Source: Miscanthus floridulus
Lineage: Eukaryota; Streptophyta; Magnoliopsida; Poales; Poaceae
Direction: 5' to 3'
DNA length: 64,000 bases
NCBI RefSeq assembly: GCF_019320115.1
Contig: NC_089595.1
Coordinates: forward strand, 106,027,611 to 106,091,610
In this document: positions 1-10,187 of the stretch, in pieces
Position numbering within the stretch: the stretch's first letter is position 1
Layout of the letters: every line of letters begins with the position of its first letter
The notes under the pieces: generated by a model
Database searches by the model: none
What the model saw: the letters and a program-made list of their open reading frames with translations, nothing else
What the model was told of the DNA's origin: nothing
Made by a program: the position numbers and the translations under genes

Positions 1-1215
1 TGATGCTACAGTAAATATGTGCTAATGACAGATTAATTAGGTTTAAAAAATTCATTTCGTGGAGTACTGATAAATTATGTAATTTATTTTTTATTAGTAT
101 CCGAATACCCTGTATAATATCTTTTCAACACACTTTCTAAATTTTAGTCATCGATCAAACACCACCTTAATTCATTTGGCGCCGAGGCAGGCGCGCGGTT
201 CGTGGCGTCCAATCCAGCGATGCCAGGCCAAATGTGATTGTGATGGGGGAGTAGCTTGCAATTGCAATCGGTCCTCGGTCCTCCCTGCTGTGGCTTTCGG
301 TCCGGACACCTCATGTCTGCCCGCAAGTACGGAGTACTCATTACTATTAATTACTGGAGTAGTATTTGCTACTGGCCTACTGCTACTGCTAGTCTTCAAC
401 GGTTGAGGTCTTTAGGGCACGTACAACACGTCTTCTGGTGCCGTCTCCAGCGCGTGAATTTTACGAAAACAACCCCGGTCTCACGAGTCGACGCTCTCCT
501 CGTCGCCTCACGAGTCGACGGCAAGGGCGCGTGCTCCAAGACGCTCTCAACCGCTGGAGACGCGTTGTACGGGAGGGGCTCCTTGAGTCGACGAGCCCAC
601 GGATCCAGTGCGGGCGCGTCCGCAGAGGAAGTTGAGGGCGCGCGCAAGAAAGATTCTACGCGCCAAATCTACCCTTCTCTTCACCAGCTTTTGGGGCGAA
701 AGAGCCCAAGTATGGCATTGGGGCGGCGTCGGTCTTAGAGCGGAAGAGCCCGGGCACGCCGGCGGCGGGGAGCGGCTGCATTGGGTGCGGTGGGAGCAAC
801 ATGACCTGTGCGTGATCGACTTCACTGCGGAGGAGCAGGTATGGGGCGTATGGCTTATGCACCTTGTTGTTTAATTATTGTATTAGAATGCTTAGATGCA
901 GTACGGCGAAGATGCAAATTGCATCATATCTGCATTATTGTTAATTATTACTATTTGGTTGTTCAGCGAGATTATGTGCAGTGCTACTTGGATACCTTGT
1001 TCATCAGGGTGCTATCCGTTCTGAAATCGGAAGAGCTACCTGCTCAAATACAAAGTAGAGAGTTGTATAAGAAGCTGGATGTTCAGACTACAAGCAGATT
1101 TGAAGTGGCTGCATAGGGGTATCTGTTGATGTGCTATTTGCCTTGGCTTTCTGTACCATTCAGATTTATTGTGAGAGAATTGTTTTGATGACTGAATGTT
1201 GCAATGTAGACATGA
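1..1215. other. no supported gene; short exon-like GC-rich stretch
   Basis: The first 400 bases are AT-rich and show nothing recognisable. From about 440 to 840 the sequence becomes GC-rich and keeps an open frame on the plus strand that ends at a GT-type donor (GAGCAG/GTATGG near 838). It could be a gene-fragment exon, but I recognise no domain, no start codon is decisive, and no continuation exon was found. It is left as unassigned. Confidence 0.3.
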
Positions 1216-1223
1216 AGCACGAA

Positions 1224-1421
1224 AAGCGGCGGATCCAGGAAATATTTTAGGGGGATTGAACAACACTGTTACTCGATCTTAAGTCTCAACCCCTATACTA
1301 TAGAACTTTGCCTAAAAATTCATAGGGACTCTACAGTAATTTGCACTGATTCGGTTTGGGTAGGGGGGGCTTGAGCCCCCCCCCCCCCCCCCCACACCCC
1401 CCACCGCTGGATCCGCCCCTG
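1224..1421. mobile_element. 198-bp hAT-type MITE
   Basis: The element has imperfect terminal inverted repeats sharing the core GGCGGATCCAG. It is flanked by a perfect 8-bp duplication AGCACGAA at 1216-1223 and 1422-1429. An 8-bp duplication is the hAT superfamily signature. It has no coding capacity. A run of about 19 C residues near 1375-1393 lies inside it and may be unstable. Confidence 0.8.
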
Positions 1422-2088
1422 AGCACGAATGCTGCTAGTGAATAGACTCTCAAGGACTCGGAAGTCTTCTGAACCGTCAGCAATGTTTTCCTTTTTCAGT
1501 TATCCTGTTTTCAGTTCTGAATTTTAGACTCTCGAAAGCAGCCCTGTTCTTTGGTTTGGAATTGGAAGGTGTCTTCCTGTTTTCAGATATATATCTTCCT
1601 GTTATCTCCTAGTTATCTGAATGTTATCTACTAGTTACATGAATACTTCCCAGTTAAATTTCTTCCCGGGTAAGAAAATTAGACAAAAGACGTCGCAACT
1701 ATATATAACATAATTATATATTGATGGTTTATAAAAAATATTGTAATCATGTTGCTCTTATTTATCCTTGATACATTTTCTATCAAATAGTCACACAATG
1801 GTGTACAAAAAATTATTTATAGTTGATCCTAGCTATATGCAAAGCATTAAACAGATTAGAGACGGACTCTCGTCTATGGGTTGTATGGCCTATCTTTATA
1901 TCTATGTGTATGATAGATTCGAGACGCTTAGAGACGGAACCCGTCCGTAGGTTGTACATGCCCTTAGGCTATATACCGAGACTGGCTGTGTCGTTGGCTG
2001 TATTATATTACAGCTGCAGCATCTATCAATAATATCTTCTTCATTTTAGATTAGATATACTATACGAGCCATTGTCGGAGACCAAAAG

Positions 2089-2286
2089 TCTCTCCGTTCT
2101 CTCTGCAGTTGGTTCAACTTAGACTGTTACCGTACCTACTACTGCACTTGCATCGTCCATGATGTCATACGTAAGACAGGCTTGGCGTCTCTCTGTTCCC
2201 TCTGCAGTTGGTTAGACTTGGACTGTTACCGTACCTACTACTGCACTTGCATCGCCCGTAATGTCATACCTAAGACAGGCTCGGTG
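2089..2286. repeat. tandem duplication of a ~99-bp unit
   Basis: Two adjacent direct copies (about 2089-2187 and 2188-2286) share long matching stretches such as ACTGTTACCGTACCTACTAC and ACTGCACTTGCATCG. They differ at roughly ten positions, so the duplication is not very recent. No ORF or known family was recognised. Confidence 0.8.
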
Positions 2287-2578
2287 TCAGTAAGCATGGC
2301 GCTAGGCTCGGTCCCAAGATCTACGGTGCCGAGCTGTCTGCCATGTCACCGTCATGTCTGCGTCTAGCCCAAGAGCTCGGCGCTAGCAACGATGGTGACG
2401 AGATAAGAGTCTAGATTTTTGAAATCTTACCTTCAGGGTTATATTTGTGAAAAATTAAAAAAAAGAGCTAAAAAATAAAAAAATCGGGCTCAGCGACGGT
2501 GGTGGCACGGTGTGCTAATGGTGTCTTGTTCCTGGGTGAATAGACACACGTGCTATACTGTGAGACGGCACTCCCACT

Positions 2579-3453
2579 TAAGGATGAAAACAGAACGGAA
2601 ATATCCCGAACCGAACCGTATCGTTTTTTTATATTTAATCCGATCGAATCCGCATTTTCTTGTCCGACTTTACCGTTTTCGCTTTCGTATTTCAGATGTT
2701 TCGTATTTCAAATGTAAAAGTAGAAAACGGTTTAGACATTTTTCCGACCGTTTTCTACTTTTCTACTTTTAATTTGAAATATTCCGAATTGAAAATTCGG
2801 TTTAAACCGAATTTGGCCAACTGCACAGGTCATACAACCCAATTACAGGTTGTTCACCACGCAGCTGTGTTCTTTCTACTGGTGGCCAGCTGCCCTCTCT
2901 TATAGACGGCGCTCAGCCTCGTCTCTCTTCACCTCATGAGATGGTGCTAAATGTCAGAAAACCGGCAGCATCTACACGAAAGCCCACCTGGGCCATAGCC
3001 CATCAAGCTCATCGGTTTAACCCCCACCTGCAAAGTCAATCATTTGATAGTTTTTGCATCAGCCGAATAAATCTTAGTTACTCAAAAGAAAAATCTGAAT
3101 AAATCTTTAAAATAAAATACTACATCTATTCTAAAAAGATTAATAAAATTATTCTGACTCAGTTCGAGTTCATGTTTCTATAATATGCACTTGTTAATTA
3201 TTATATGCACTTGAACTTGATCATGTATGCACTTGGTCTACGGGTCGGTATTTCGTATTGAGTTTTCGTATACCGACCGTGTTCGATATAATTCCGCTCG
3301 AATTGTTTCGTTTTCGAAATTCTCGATATTCCGTAAGTTCGTGTTCGTTTTCGTGTTCGGTTTGTCCGCTTTCGTTTTCATTTTCGTATTCAAATGTAAA
3401 AGTAGAAAACGGTTGAGGAGTTCTCCGTTCGATTCCGTCCGTTTTCATCCTTA
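2579..3453. mobile_element. 875-bp non-autonomous hAT element
   Basis: The ends are inverted copies of TAAGGATGAAAAC. They are flanked by a perfect 8-bp duplication CTCCCACT at 2571-2578 and 3454-3461, the hAT signature. Internally, the subterminal motif AAATGTAAAAGTAGAAAACG occurs at both ends (near 2709 and 3391), with partial inverted copies, as expected of transposase-binding subterminal repeats. No transposase ORF is present, so mobility would need a transposase supplied from elsewhere. Confidence 0.88.
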
Positions 3454-3772
3454 CTCCCACTGTACAGGCAGAGACAACGATCAGGACAGGCCCAAGATAT
3501 GACATCGCCATGCGCATCACTAAGAGCAGATGTTCATAAGCCCTTTTCACTTCATATCCGCTGTATACAGTGGTGCGATGGCTCGGCTTAATACATCTTA
3601 GATCTCGTTTGGTATGCCTTTTCCACCAGCTCAATGAGCTTTTGGAGCTATTTTATGCTAAACGGCGTAAAATGTAATAACTCTACTTGATGAGCTTCTT
3701 AAAACATGCTCTTCCAAAGGGTGGATGAGAGATGGAGCTAAAATAGTAGCTTCTCCTAGCTCCCACCGACTC

Positions 3773-3875
3773 TGATGGATCTAGCGTAGAATTTTGCGAA
3801 GCTTCACTTTGATGGATCTAGCGTAGAATTTTGCGAAGCTTCACATTGATGGATCTAGCGTAGAATTTTGCGAGA
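3773..3875. repeat. three-copy tandem repeat (~38-41 bp unit)
   Basis: The unit containing GATGGATCTAGCGTAGAATT followed by TTGCGAAGCTTCAC occurs three times in direct orientation, the last copy incomplete. It lies inside a probable MITE-like stretch (about 3604-3960) rich in short inverted segments such as GAGCTTTTGGAGCT. Confidence 0.75.
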
Positions 3876-5540
3876 GCGTATTTTGCGCATGAAGGATTTT
3901 GTTGGCGCTATAACCAAACTCTCTCCACTCTAAGAGGATTGGGGATCGCTTTCTCGCGCAACAGACTTTATGGGTGGTTAGGCGATCAATTTTTTTTCTA
4001 GTGAGCCAATCCCACTCTTATCTCCTACATGCGTAGTAAACATTGTTGTGACCATATCTAATTCCGCTAGGGATGGGTCCCACCCCTAATGCCATCTGAG
4101 ACATATACATTGCGCCTGCCCTACTGAATAGACGAGCAATCATGTTGTCACATAATACAGTCTTGTTGACGTGACTGGTGTTGTCATGGAGGAAGGAGGC
4201 ACAAGGTGATGCACTCCCATGGTTATGGTGACGACAACGGATTAGTAGCACGACTATATGATTAAAAAAAATGGATCTAAAGTATGACCAGAGAAAACTC
4301 TAGGTTGTGACCAATGCACGGACCGACAGCACAACATTAATCTTCGGGTTCTCAACCCCCTACTGGAGAGATTATGGACATCAATCTCCCTAAGTGCAGC
4401 CAATGCGAAGCATGGATATAGCATCTCAAGTGCAGTGTAGTCTCTCCACAGGTCCGCAAGGATTTGGCTTAAGCCACCTTACTCCAGCTGGCCCGTCGAA
4501 TGTTGAGTCAGATGACAAGGACCCCTACAATCAGATCGCAAGGGTCGATGCCCATCCAGAGAGAGCACCCTTGAAAACTACATGGTAATATGTTGTACAA
4601 CCTTGCCTTCAATCTCTCCTGGTTTTGATATTTCATATGTAAGGTAATTTTAGTAAACACAACACTTGTCTACTAGGAAAGTCGGCTTGCATGACTTTCA
4701 AATGATGCCGGCCGGTGTTGCCCTGGCATGTGCTGCACAAGTATGAATATGCACTTGTATAAGTAGATCTTTAACGCGTAATGAAAAGGGCCTGCCTCCG
4801 CTTTCCCACGTGTCCCAACGACGAATAATGACATCATTTGTGGTTCTTCACAAGCGTATTATATTTTGAATATGAACGTTCAATTCATTTCTAATATGCC
4901 TCTGGTAATTATTGGCAAAAAGGGTGCTCACTACCTACAGACACATGGCGCGCAAAATGACCTACTAGGGCCCACGCCTTTGAGCTTCCTTCGATCATGG
5001 CAGTGTCGTGCCAGGCGGGATGGCATGATGCCCTATTGCGCCGAGCCGGATAGCGCAGCAAGGCAGGCCCCACTAGCCCGCCACGCTGGCCTACCTTTGT
5101 CTCACCGGTACATGTAGCGCGACAGAGTAGTTTTATCGCACTAGTCTTATTGGTGCGACCAAAAAGATTATAGATGTATAAAAAGCCTTTTCAAACCAGG
5201 TTGAATTTTAAAATATTGATTAAAAAAACTCATTTAGCTCGTGAGCCTTGTTCTGCCAGACTGCCACCATCGAGCGTGTAAAAAGGAGTCACCCCAATTG
5301 AATTGGGACAGGCAGACCCCCACTCTCACTGTCTCACATCTCTACGTAGGAATCATGTTTCCAAAAAGACGGGCAACGGATCGAACCACGTCACCCGCAA
5401 ACCCTTCAGCCGTTATCCAGCCAATACGTCATATGGATCGTCCGATCTGGGTTGTAGCGAGTCTCACTCCCGTTAAGCCGTCAACCCGGGCGGTCGCGAA
5501 TCCTCGCAAACCCGTTCGCGGGCGTCTTCTCGATCTACGG
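3876..5540. other. intergenic, no gene seen
   Basis: There are only short, unrelated open frames and no domain, splice-linked exon series or clear transposon end. Base composition shifts between AT-rich and moderately GC-rich, consistent with old degraded repeats. Confidence 0.4.
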
Positions 5541-5662
5541 CGTGTTCGGTTGGCTGGTTCGTATCGTTGCTGGTTCGTAAAAAAGTACTATAGGCTATTT
5601 GTACGTATTTCGACTGAAATTTACGATCGTTTACGACAGCCAAAGTCCAAACGAACAGGCTG
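5541..5662. mobile_element. MITE family copy 1 (TIR CAGCCTGTTCG)
   Basis: A 120-140 bp element of one family with three copies in the window (see also 44646 and 45970). Its termini are related to CAGCCTGTTCG / CGAACAGGCTG and it shares the internal motif TTACGATCGTTTACGACA. This copy is diverged at its left end, and its 3-bp flanks (CTA and CTG) only approximately match. Confidence 0.65.
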
Positions 5663-6530
5663 CTGTCCGCGGCGCGTTTCTCTCCTCCAGTCCTCCCACC
5701 GCCGTCCGCCTCCTCCGCACCTCCCTCCTCCCGGCACGGGCGGCGGCCAGCGGCCCCAGCGCGGGCGGGGTGCGGGCACCATCAACCCCCGCTGCCCCGC
5801 TAAGCCGTCAACCCGGACCCGGGCCGCCGGCCATGCGCACGGCCCGTCTGGCGCGCGTCCGTAAGACCCTTGCACCAACGAGATTTTCCCCTTCTTCCCC
5901 ACGGGAGCAGAGAAGAGCACGCGCTTGGCACTGCCGATTCCCGCCAGGGGAAGAGCGGCCGGTAGTGATGGAGCCTGCCCAGGGCCCCCGCGCACCTGCG
6001 CGACCATGGGCGCCGCCAGCTGTGCCCGTGCGGTTGGCGGCGGCGGTAGCCCGTGAGGAGGAGGCCGCTCGCGGGCGACCCCCACACCTCCCTCCTCCCG
6101 GTGCGGGTGGAGGCCCCAGCGGCCCCGGCGCAGGCAGGGTGCTGGCGCGGCGGCCCTAGCCACTCCAGTCCAGGCCACCCCGGCGTCGGATGAGGCCCCA
6201 GCGACCCTGTCAGCCCTCGCCCCCGCCTTGAGCTCAGTCGTTCCTCCATGGCTAGCCACAAGTGATGTTGGCATGGATTGCGTCGACAATGGCGGTGGCT
6301 AAATGGCGTCGTTCTCGGCTGGATGAACGCCGCCGTGATTTATAGCCGAAATCCATGGCGTCCGTACCTCACTCTCCCGCAGCAATGGACTACCACTCCC
6401 CTCCTCCAGGCAATGTGGCAACCGCCAGATTTGGCACTGATCCAACTTGCCCGACCCAGGGGCAGGGCGAGCGGGCACACGCTCCAGGCCCCTGACGCCA
6501 AGGGGCCCATAGCGGCCAGCAGGTATGTGT
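5663..6530. other. GC-rich island, coding status unclear
   Basis: Very GC-rich sequence, open in several frames on both strands, as is common in grass CpG islands and in captured gene fragments. A GT-type donor context is visible near 6522 (CAGCAG/GTATGT). I recognise no protein family, and the proline/alanine/arginine-rich translations look like composition artefacts, so no CDS is called. Confidence 0.35.
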
Positions 6531-7379
6531 CCTGCAGTATACGCATTTTATATAGTTGAGCAGAGAACGTCGTAGCACCGTCCATCAATACTCGGATATT
6601 GCTTGTACTGGTAGATACGTGCTGGTTGCCGACTTTATTGTAATGCTATTAGAAAGCATTTGTATTCAAATATTTTCAGGAAGGAGAAGGGAGACGAAAT
6701 GATTAGTTAGCTCCTAGATGTGCATTGATTGAGTGGGAGAGATTTCGTAGTTTTGAATTATGCAGTGCTCAGTGTTATCGTTCAGAAACGATTTCTAACC
6801 TTAAGCCCAAACATGCGTAATCTGAACCTGGTTTGGGATTTGTAATGGTATTTTTGGTTACGCTACCGTTTTATCAAAATAGAATTTGTACCAATGCTAC
6901 ATTTCATTCACTCTCGAAATTGCTTTTATTCACTATGCTATAAGATAAAACAGGAAAAATAAGAAAAGCGGCGAATGCAATAAGGTATTCTTTTCTATGC
7001 ATTTGGTAGAGGAAATATTCAGGCTTTTAGCACATCTAAACTACCCTATAATTAATTGAGCAACTTTGTTAGCCCATGTTGCAGTAATCTCCTATCACAA
7101 GATCGTGTCTTTTTTTATGGTTCTTGGGTCCAAATTTGTTTAACCGTGGCGTTCCTTTCCTCTCTTCAGGAAGAGTAGAAGGGACGAAAAGAAGACAACG
7201 TTGCCAAGCAGCCAGCCCATGACAAGGTTAGGATGCGTGCTAGCTATTCTTGCTCTCTGGCATTTCTTGGAGGCTTTGGTTTGATCGGGTATTGCTTCCA
7301 TTGTTCATGAAATTTGCCGCCTGCTTGGCAAGCAGAGCGCAACCTGAATGTCAACCAATCAAAACTGATTCAGCACCTG

Positions 7380-7520
7380 GAGTTGATCAACAGAAAGAAT
7401 CAGTCGCGATGCCACCGTTGATATCGACGTGGAACTCTACAAGCTGGTCCACAATAGTGATAGTGACATCGACATTGTATTTGCACTTCTGAATTCTGAT
7501 TATGCTCTTGCTCAGAAAGG
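7380..7520 (+). pseudogene. possible isolated exon
   Basis: An open frame translates to an acidic, protein-like stretch including DVELYKLVHNSDSDIDIVF and ends at AGAAAG/GTATGG, a plausible splice donor. A small exon-like piece ending ATGACAAG/GTTAGG lies upstream at about 7171-7226 after a CTTCAG acceptor. Together with the GC-rich island at 5.7-6.5 kb these may be remains of a plus-strand gene. No family was recognised and no complete model could be built. Confidence 0.25.
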
Positions 7521-7529
7521 TATGGGTTT

Positions 7530-8180
7530 ACAAAGAAAATAAGGCAGTTCATTGTCTGACAATGCTTATCTTGTTCCTTTTTTTGGTAGATAATCTCAAA
7601 TCATGAATTTTGAGCTTTTAGATGAATATCTCGAATGTGCAGATGTTTTATATATAATGTGCTTATAAGAATGAACAAGTTCCTTGCAAAACTAAATAAA
7701 TTAGACCAGAAACCTGTAAGGATCATTCAACTTCAGACAAGAATCTTAACTGCAGTATGGTATAATGTGGAAATGCATGCCTAACATTGATTAGTATCTT
7801 TTATGCACTACTTTAAGCAACTAATCCAAAGAAAAAAAATGTCAATATGTTTTCAATCGAGTGATATTGTCATAAACACATTAGTCCACCTCACAGCCTC
7901 AGTTGTCATGTGCAACACATTGGAAAGTTATGCTACGGCTACGCTAAAATTATCACTGCATGATACTTGTACGATTGGACTGACAAACAAAACAAATCTT
8001 CAATCAGTGTTGTTAGCTCCAACTTCAAGGCCCATTATAAAAAAATTTATAGAAAAGGGGATATAAAGCTACCTCGCGATGAAATTCCCTAAATCTTGCA
8101 TACACATAGGTAATAGCTTAGACATCTATTCCTTTTATTTTGTGCTTATACTGATTCATATGGATTCTAAACTGGCAAGA
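7530..8180. other. AT-rich intergenic, nothing recognised
   Basis: AT-rich sequence with only short open frames. No transposon ends, domains or exon chain were found. Confidence 0.4.
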
Positions 8181-8207
8181 AAGAGCTCTTGCAGGACAAC
8201 CTACCGT

Positions 8208-8325
8208 GCTCCCCTGGGTCAAACCCTGGACAGCAAAAACACCCTCTTTGCCGGTAAATTCCAACAGCAAGGCCAGGTCAGGGTCCATCACATATCTCAA
8301 GGTCCCAGCAGTAGAAATAGAACAA
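8208..8325 (-). pseudogene. possible isolated exon (minus strand)
   Basis: On the minus strand a 39-codon open stretch, including LRYVMDPDLALLLEFTG and then FAVQGLTQGST, is bounded by a plausible AG acceptor (GTTAG) and a GT donor (GGTAGG). The composition looks like real protein. I do not recognise the family and no adjoining exons could be linked, so it may be one exon of a decayed or captured gene. Confidence 0.3.
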
Positions 8326-8339
8326 TACTAACAGAAGCT

Positions 8340-9368
8340 CGTTTAAATTTGTTATCTCTATATAAGAGAAAAAATGTGCACCAAGACCTACCAAAATTTA
8401 ATCCAATTGGAACTCAACTCATCTTTATTTGAAACCTTCTAATTTTCTAAACCAACAAGTGAAAAATAAAAAGGTAAATAAGTAATAAAAAAAGCATCTC
8501 TGGCTGGACCAGATTATAGCTTAAGCTCCATCATCACTTTCGATTCCACATGATATTAGCAAAGTTCCCTTGCACATGAGACAAATGTATCATGTTTATC
8601 CTATTCTCCAATCTCCATAGTTCTGATTGAGTAACCCTAAAGTTTACTGCCCATAATTGAAACTCAGTATAGGCATACAGCAAAAAAAAAGCATATTCTG
8701 ATTGTTTTTCCCTGTTACACACTTGCAGCGACTATTCAACAAGCAGGAACATGAAAATAGAAGACAAGACTTGGAACAGAAGGGTTATATGGCTATTGCA
8801 TGCTGCAGTCATTATATATATAGGAGTTCTAGCACCTTTTGTGTATCTCCATGTGAGGCCCCGTGGTGTCCGTCGTATATACTGCAATATACACAAAATC
8901 AGATCAATGAGATGTTGACATGTCTTCTTTGGTTATCACGAGTTCTTCTGAATCGCTATACTATCTAGATCTACCACGTATTCTGAACTTCCTTTTATCT
9001 ATTCAAGTTGATATAGCTATTATCCTTTCTTGAGAATGATTTCCTCAACCAAGCTATACACAATGTGTATGGAATCCGGTCCTGTTCGCCTGCAGCGGCT
9101 GGCTGAAGTATCGCAGGCTGGTGCTGGCCCGGCACAGGATCATCCGCGCGGCAATGCCGTGCATGATTTCTAGTTCGATAGGATTGATGTGATGACCTTC
9201 TGTATATCGCATAAATGGTAAAAAAAAATGACACGCATCAAAAATTGACATAGGAGCATAGTTGTTATTAAGACAAATATTTAGTATAGTTGTTACTAAG
9301 ACAAATAGTTGTAACGCACGACATATGAGCCTTCAAATTTATTCATATATAGTGGACCAAAACAATAG
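8340..9368. other. intergenic, no gene seen
   Basis: Mostly AT-rich sequence without a gene. A short GC-rich patch at about 9080-9180 has no recognisable coding content. Confidence 0.4.
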
Positions 9369-10047
9369 GCCTTGAGCCTAACGACTAGGAGCTAATTACT
9401 CCTCAATCTTAGGAACCAATTTGATCTCTCTTTCTATTCCTATCCGCTGATTGACACAGCCTGCCCCGCGTGGTCTGAGGCCGACGGCTGTGAGCCAGCC
9501 GCACGTTCAGTAACGCGATGGACGTCTCGGGCGCGCCGTTTCCTAGAATAGGAGCGGCCCCACATGACATCTCTCCCCCCTTGACGAGCAGCTCGTCCTC
9601 GAGCTAGAACGCTGGATGCTTGTCGCGGAAGGAGTCCAAATCTTCCCATGTAACCGACGCAGCAGGTTCGCTCTGATACCAGGTTGTCAAGGGCGTCGTG
9701 CCCTAAGGTAGCTGGCCCTCGACTACGGAGCTCGTAATCTCCTGCCGTCGTCGTCTAGGGCTGAGGTTTTGCCCCTCGGTCGGCTAGGCTTAGTGGGAAG
9801 GTGAGAGAGATTAGATGGACTTGCTTTATTCCTTATCCACGTACATGGCTAAATAGGCCTTGAGCCTAACAACTAGCTCCTCAATCTTAAGAACAAATTT
9901 TATCTCTTTTTCTATTCCTATCCGCTGATTGACACAGCCTGCCCTGCATGGCCTGAGGCCGACGGCTGTGAGCCAGCCGCGCATTCAGTAGCGCGACGGG
10001 CGTCTCGGGCACGCCGTTTCCTAGAATAGGAGCGGCCCCACATGACA
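9369..10047 (-). mobile_element. TRIM-like LTR retroelement, left LTR truncated
   Basis: Read on the minus strand, the right-hand LTR is 9685-10047 (363 bp, TG...CA). It is followed, 3 nt on, by a perfect 12-nt initiator-tRNA-Met primer binding site, TGGTATCAGAGC (plus-strand positions 9670-9681). About 100 bp further lies a polypurine tract (AAGGGGGGAGAG, near 9571-9582) abutting the second LTR, which ends in CA at 9569. Only about 200 bp of that left LTR survive (9369-9569, about 90% identical to 9855-10047). The internal region is only 115 bp and non-coding, which is the TRIM architecture. The left target-site duplication is lost with the truncation. Confidence 0.75.
9670..9681 (-). promoter_or_regulatory. 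primer binding site, tRNA-iMet
   Basis: On the minus strand this reads TGGTATCAGAGC, complementary to the 3' end of plant initiator tRNA-Met. It lies 3 nt inside the LTR that starts at 9685 and fixes the element's orientation as minus. Confidence 0.8.
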
Positions 10048-10187
10048 TATACACTTCACTCGTTGGGAAGATATCTACTGAAACGCAGCTATATGTCTAC
10101 GGGGATCGTGCAATATATACAGTGGTATCATCTTCTCGAAATGAGATACAGTATATACAGTTGTATCCAGAGCTCACGTAGGAGACG

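Noticed and set aside
5599..6289. Long overlapping ORFs on both strands (186-222 codons)
   Set aside because: They sit in a very GC-rich island where stop codons are rare. The translations are Pro/Ala/Arg-rich, overlap in opposite directions and contain no recognisable domain.
9080..9180. GC-rich patch with CCTGTTCGCCTGCAGCGGCTGG resembling the CAGCCTGTTCG MITE
   Set aside because: Only a few bases match the MITE end and there is no inverted partner or internal similarity.
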